From NCBI GenBank assembly GCA_900552345.1, contig URZN01000111.1, forward strand, positions 1 through 5,404: a DNA stretch of 5,404 nucleotides, read 5' to 3'. Within the stretch, counting starts at the first letter, position 1. The number at the start of each line of letters is the position of its first letter. Made by a program: the position numbers and the translations under genes. Below, piece by piece: positions 4,132 through 5,404 of the stretch. This stretch comes from an uncultured Collinsella sp. (GTDB taxonomy: Bacteria; Actinomycetota; Coriobacteriia; Coriobacteriales; Coriobacteriaceae). Below the pieces are notes generated by a model, which saw only the letters and a program-made list of their open reading frames with translations, searched no databases and was not told the DNA's origin.

Positions 4132-4821
4132 TTGCCCGTCGTCGCTGCCATAACCATTACCTCACATGCCTCGGATGCCATGGTTGCCATCCCGTTTTGG
4201 CTCGAGATGTTCGCCGTCGTCGCGGCATCGATCTCGGGCGTGTTGGTCGCACGCGAGCACAAACTCGACCTGGTGGGCGCCGTCGCGCTCGCCGTGGTCT
4301 GTGGACTGGGCGGCGGTCTTTTGCGCGATATGACGCTGCAGGTGGGCAACGTCTACATCCTCAACCAACCGATGGCGCTCCCGCTCTCCATCGCCACCGC
4401 GGCCATCATCTACATCTTCCCGGCAATCGTCGACAAGCCCGAAAAGCTCATTCCCCTGCTCGATATCATCTCGGTGGGTATTTATGCGGCAACCGGCGCA
4501 GACAAGGCGCTGGTCTACGGCTTTGCGCCGGCGGTGTGCATCATGATGGGCTTTTTTACCGCGGTGGGCGGCGGCATGCTGCGAGATGGTTTTATGGGTG
4601 TGGTGCCGGGTATCTTCCAGCGCACCAACTTCTATGCCATCGCGGCCATCGCCGGATCGGCAAGCTATGTTTGCCTTGTCATGAGCGGCTTGGTCAGCAA
4701 TGTCGTCGCACTGGTCGTTTGCGTCGTGGTGACCATGGGACTACGCTGGCTGTCGCTGCGCTTTGATATCAAAAGCCCCACCGAGGATGACATCGCACGC
4801 TTTTTGCACCGCAAAAAGTAG
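4132..4821 (+). CDS. TRIC / UPF0126-family membrane protein (trimeric intracellular cation channel type)
   Basis: A 229-residue integral membrane protein with about seven hydrophobic segments built as two similar halves. Each half holds the family motif: GLGGGLLRDMT at about 58-68 and AVGGGMLRDGF at about 144-154, with Arg65-Asp66 and Arg151-Asp152. This double GGGxLRD pattern is typical of bacterial UPF0126 proteins, homologues of animal TRIC channels that form trimeric cation channels. Older annotations call them possible glycine transporters. A short charged C-terminal tail (ending HRKK) should be cytoplasmic. The length is normal for the family. The start is TTG, supported by AAAGGA 7 nt upstream; an ATG at residue 17 is the alternative. 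It is read away from the nuclease-like gene. The transported ion is not evident from sequence. Confidence 0.92.
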   Translation: MPVVAAITITSHASDAMVAIPFWLEMFAVVAASISGVLVAREHKLDLVGAVALAVVCGLGGGLLRDMTLQVGNVYILNQPMALPLSIATAAIIYIFPAIVDKPEKLIPLLDIISVGIYAATGADKALVYGFAPAVCIMMGFFTAVGGGMLRDGFMGVVPGIFQRTNFYAIAAIAGSASYVCLVMSGLVSNVVALVVCVVVTMGLRWLSLRFDIKSPTEDDIARFLHRKK

Positions 4822-4893
4822 GTGGCGCGGGCTCATCCTTCGAAATGCAACCGAGAGGTTCTTTTAGAGCGCCCACGCGTTGGGTACCCTGTT

Positions 4894-4912
4894 AGATGCA
4901 TATCGAGCATCT
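4894..4912 (+). other. hairpin in the spacer before the secreted-protein gene
   Basis: AGATGC (4894-4899) and GCATCT (4907-4912) form a perfect 6-bp stem with a 7-nt loop, ending 3 nt before the Shine-Dalgarno GAAGGA (4916-4921). The 106-nt spacer also holds the palindrome GGGTACCC (4882-4889) but no clear terminator for the upstream gene and no clear -35/-10 pair. The hairpin could affect translation of the downstream gene. Confidence 0.3.
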
Positions 4913-4927
4913 GACGAAGGATTCACT

Positions 4928-5404
4928 ATGCCCTGTAATCAATTCCCGTTGACCCAGCGCCGTAAAGCATGGGGCCGCATCACCATCCTGTTCGCGCTCA
5001 TCGCGCTGGCGATCACCGCGCTTCCCACGGCGTCGTTCGCCGGCACGGACACCGCAGGCAACGTACTTGCGACCGACAATGACGCCAATCCGTCCGGCGT
5101 CGAAGGTGACCTGTACTGGGCAGGTCAGGCCCTCAACTTGGACGATACGTCCATCGACCGCGATATCATCGCCGCGGGCGATACCCTCTCGATCCGCGAC
5201 TGCACAGTGGGCGGCGCCGTCCGTCTGGCGGCACGCACCATCGACATTGCCAAGACCACGGTTGATGGCAGCGTGACCGTTGCTGGCCAGCATGTCGTTC
5301 TCAATTCCGACAGCACCGCTAACTGTTTCTACGCGATAGGCGAGACGGTTGCCTTGCGAGGCTCCACCAAGTCGGCAGCGCTCGCGGGCGATACGGTAAC
5401 CATC
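4928..5404 (+). CDS. secreted beta-helix-like repeat protein, polymer-forming/bactofilin-like (partial, 3' end outside window)
   Basis: 159 codons are present and the frame is still open at the right edge. The start ATG has GAAGGA 6 nt upstream. A Sec signal peptide is clear: basic QRRKAWGR (10-17), hydrophobic ITILFALIALAITAL (18-32), and PTASFA with likely cleavage after Ala38. The mature part begins with a Thr/Asp/Asn-rich segment. From residue 61 it shows an exact 18-residue repeat (61-78, 79-96, 97-114, 115-132, 133-150, then partial), each unit with alternating hydrophobics, a Gly/Ala turn and a Asp/Ser/Thr-rich strand. Such regular rungs suggest a right-handed beta-solenoid as in polymer-forming (bactofilin-like) proteins, here exported. 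The missing C-terminus may hold membrane segments or a wall anchor. Function unknown. Confidence 0.8.
   Translation, partial: MPCNQFPLTQRRKAWGRITILFALIALAITALPTASFAGTDTAGNVLATDNDANPSGVEGDLYWAGQALNLDDTSIDRDIIAAGDTLSIRDCTVGGAVRLAARTIDIAKTTVDGSVTVAGQHVVLNSDSTANCFYAIGETVALRGSTKSAALAGDTVTI

Noticed and set aside
4089..4766. A 225-codon plus-strand frame overlapping the TRIC-family gene.
   Set aside because: It is rich in Arg, His and Gly with no family resemblance and is the +1-frame shadow of the membrane protein.

Overview
The window looks chromosomal and most resembles a coriobacterium, probably Collinsella or a close relative (Actinomycetota). The reasons are a moderately high GC content, the gene order rpsF-ssb-rpsR-rplI, the style of the nuclease-like protein, and strong AGGAGG-type ribosome binding sites. 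This assignment is recognition by eye, not a database result.

Left part (1-1925), minus strand: a compact replication/translation operon, rpsF (S6), ssb, rpsR (S18), rplI (L9), with gaps of 48, 72 and 15 nt. Each gene has a good Shine-Dalgarno, and a clear rho-independent terminator (166-204) closes the operon. L9 carries an unusual acidic Ala/Glu tail of about 30 residues. The first bases of the window may hold the start of another minus-strand gene. Upstream of rpsF is a noncoding stretch of about 500 nt (1926-2429) with several dyads. One is an 8-bp hairpin just ahead of the rpsF Shine-Dalgarno, a candidate for an S6:S18 autoregulatory leader.

Middle part (2386-2697), plus strand: a good sigma-70-type promoter drives two tandem tRNA-Ser genes, anticodons GGA and CGA. 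Both encode CCA and each is followed by its own intrinsic terminator hairpin. Only 48 nt, mostly terminator, separate the two tRNAs, so how the second is expressed is an open question.

Centre-right (2730-4000): a minus-strand gene for a 335-residue protein has a C-terminal PD-(D/E)XK/DUF559-like nuclease signature and an N-terminal half resembling AbiEi-like proteins. It is bracketed by two copies, in inverted orientation, of an ~80-nt imperfect-palindromic repeat about 90% identical between copies. The gene plus repeats forms a symmetrical cassette of about 1.27 kb and is the best candidate in the window for an undescribed unit.

Right part (4132-5404), plus strand: a TTG-started TRIC/UPF0126-family membrane protein with two GGGxLRD motifs, then the 5' part of a secreted protein. 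The secreted protein has a signal peptide and a strictly periodic 18-residue beta-helix-like repeat, and it runs off the right edge.
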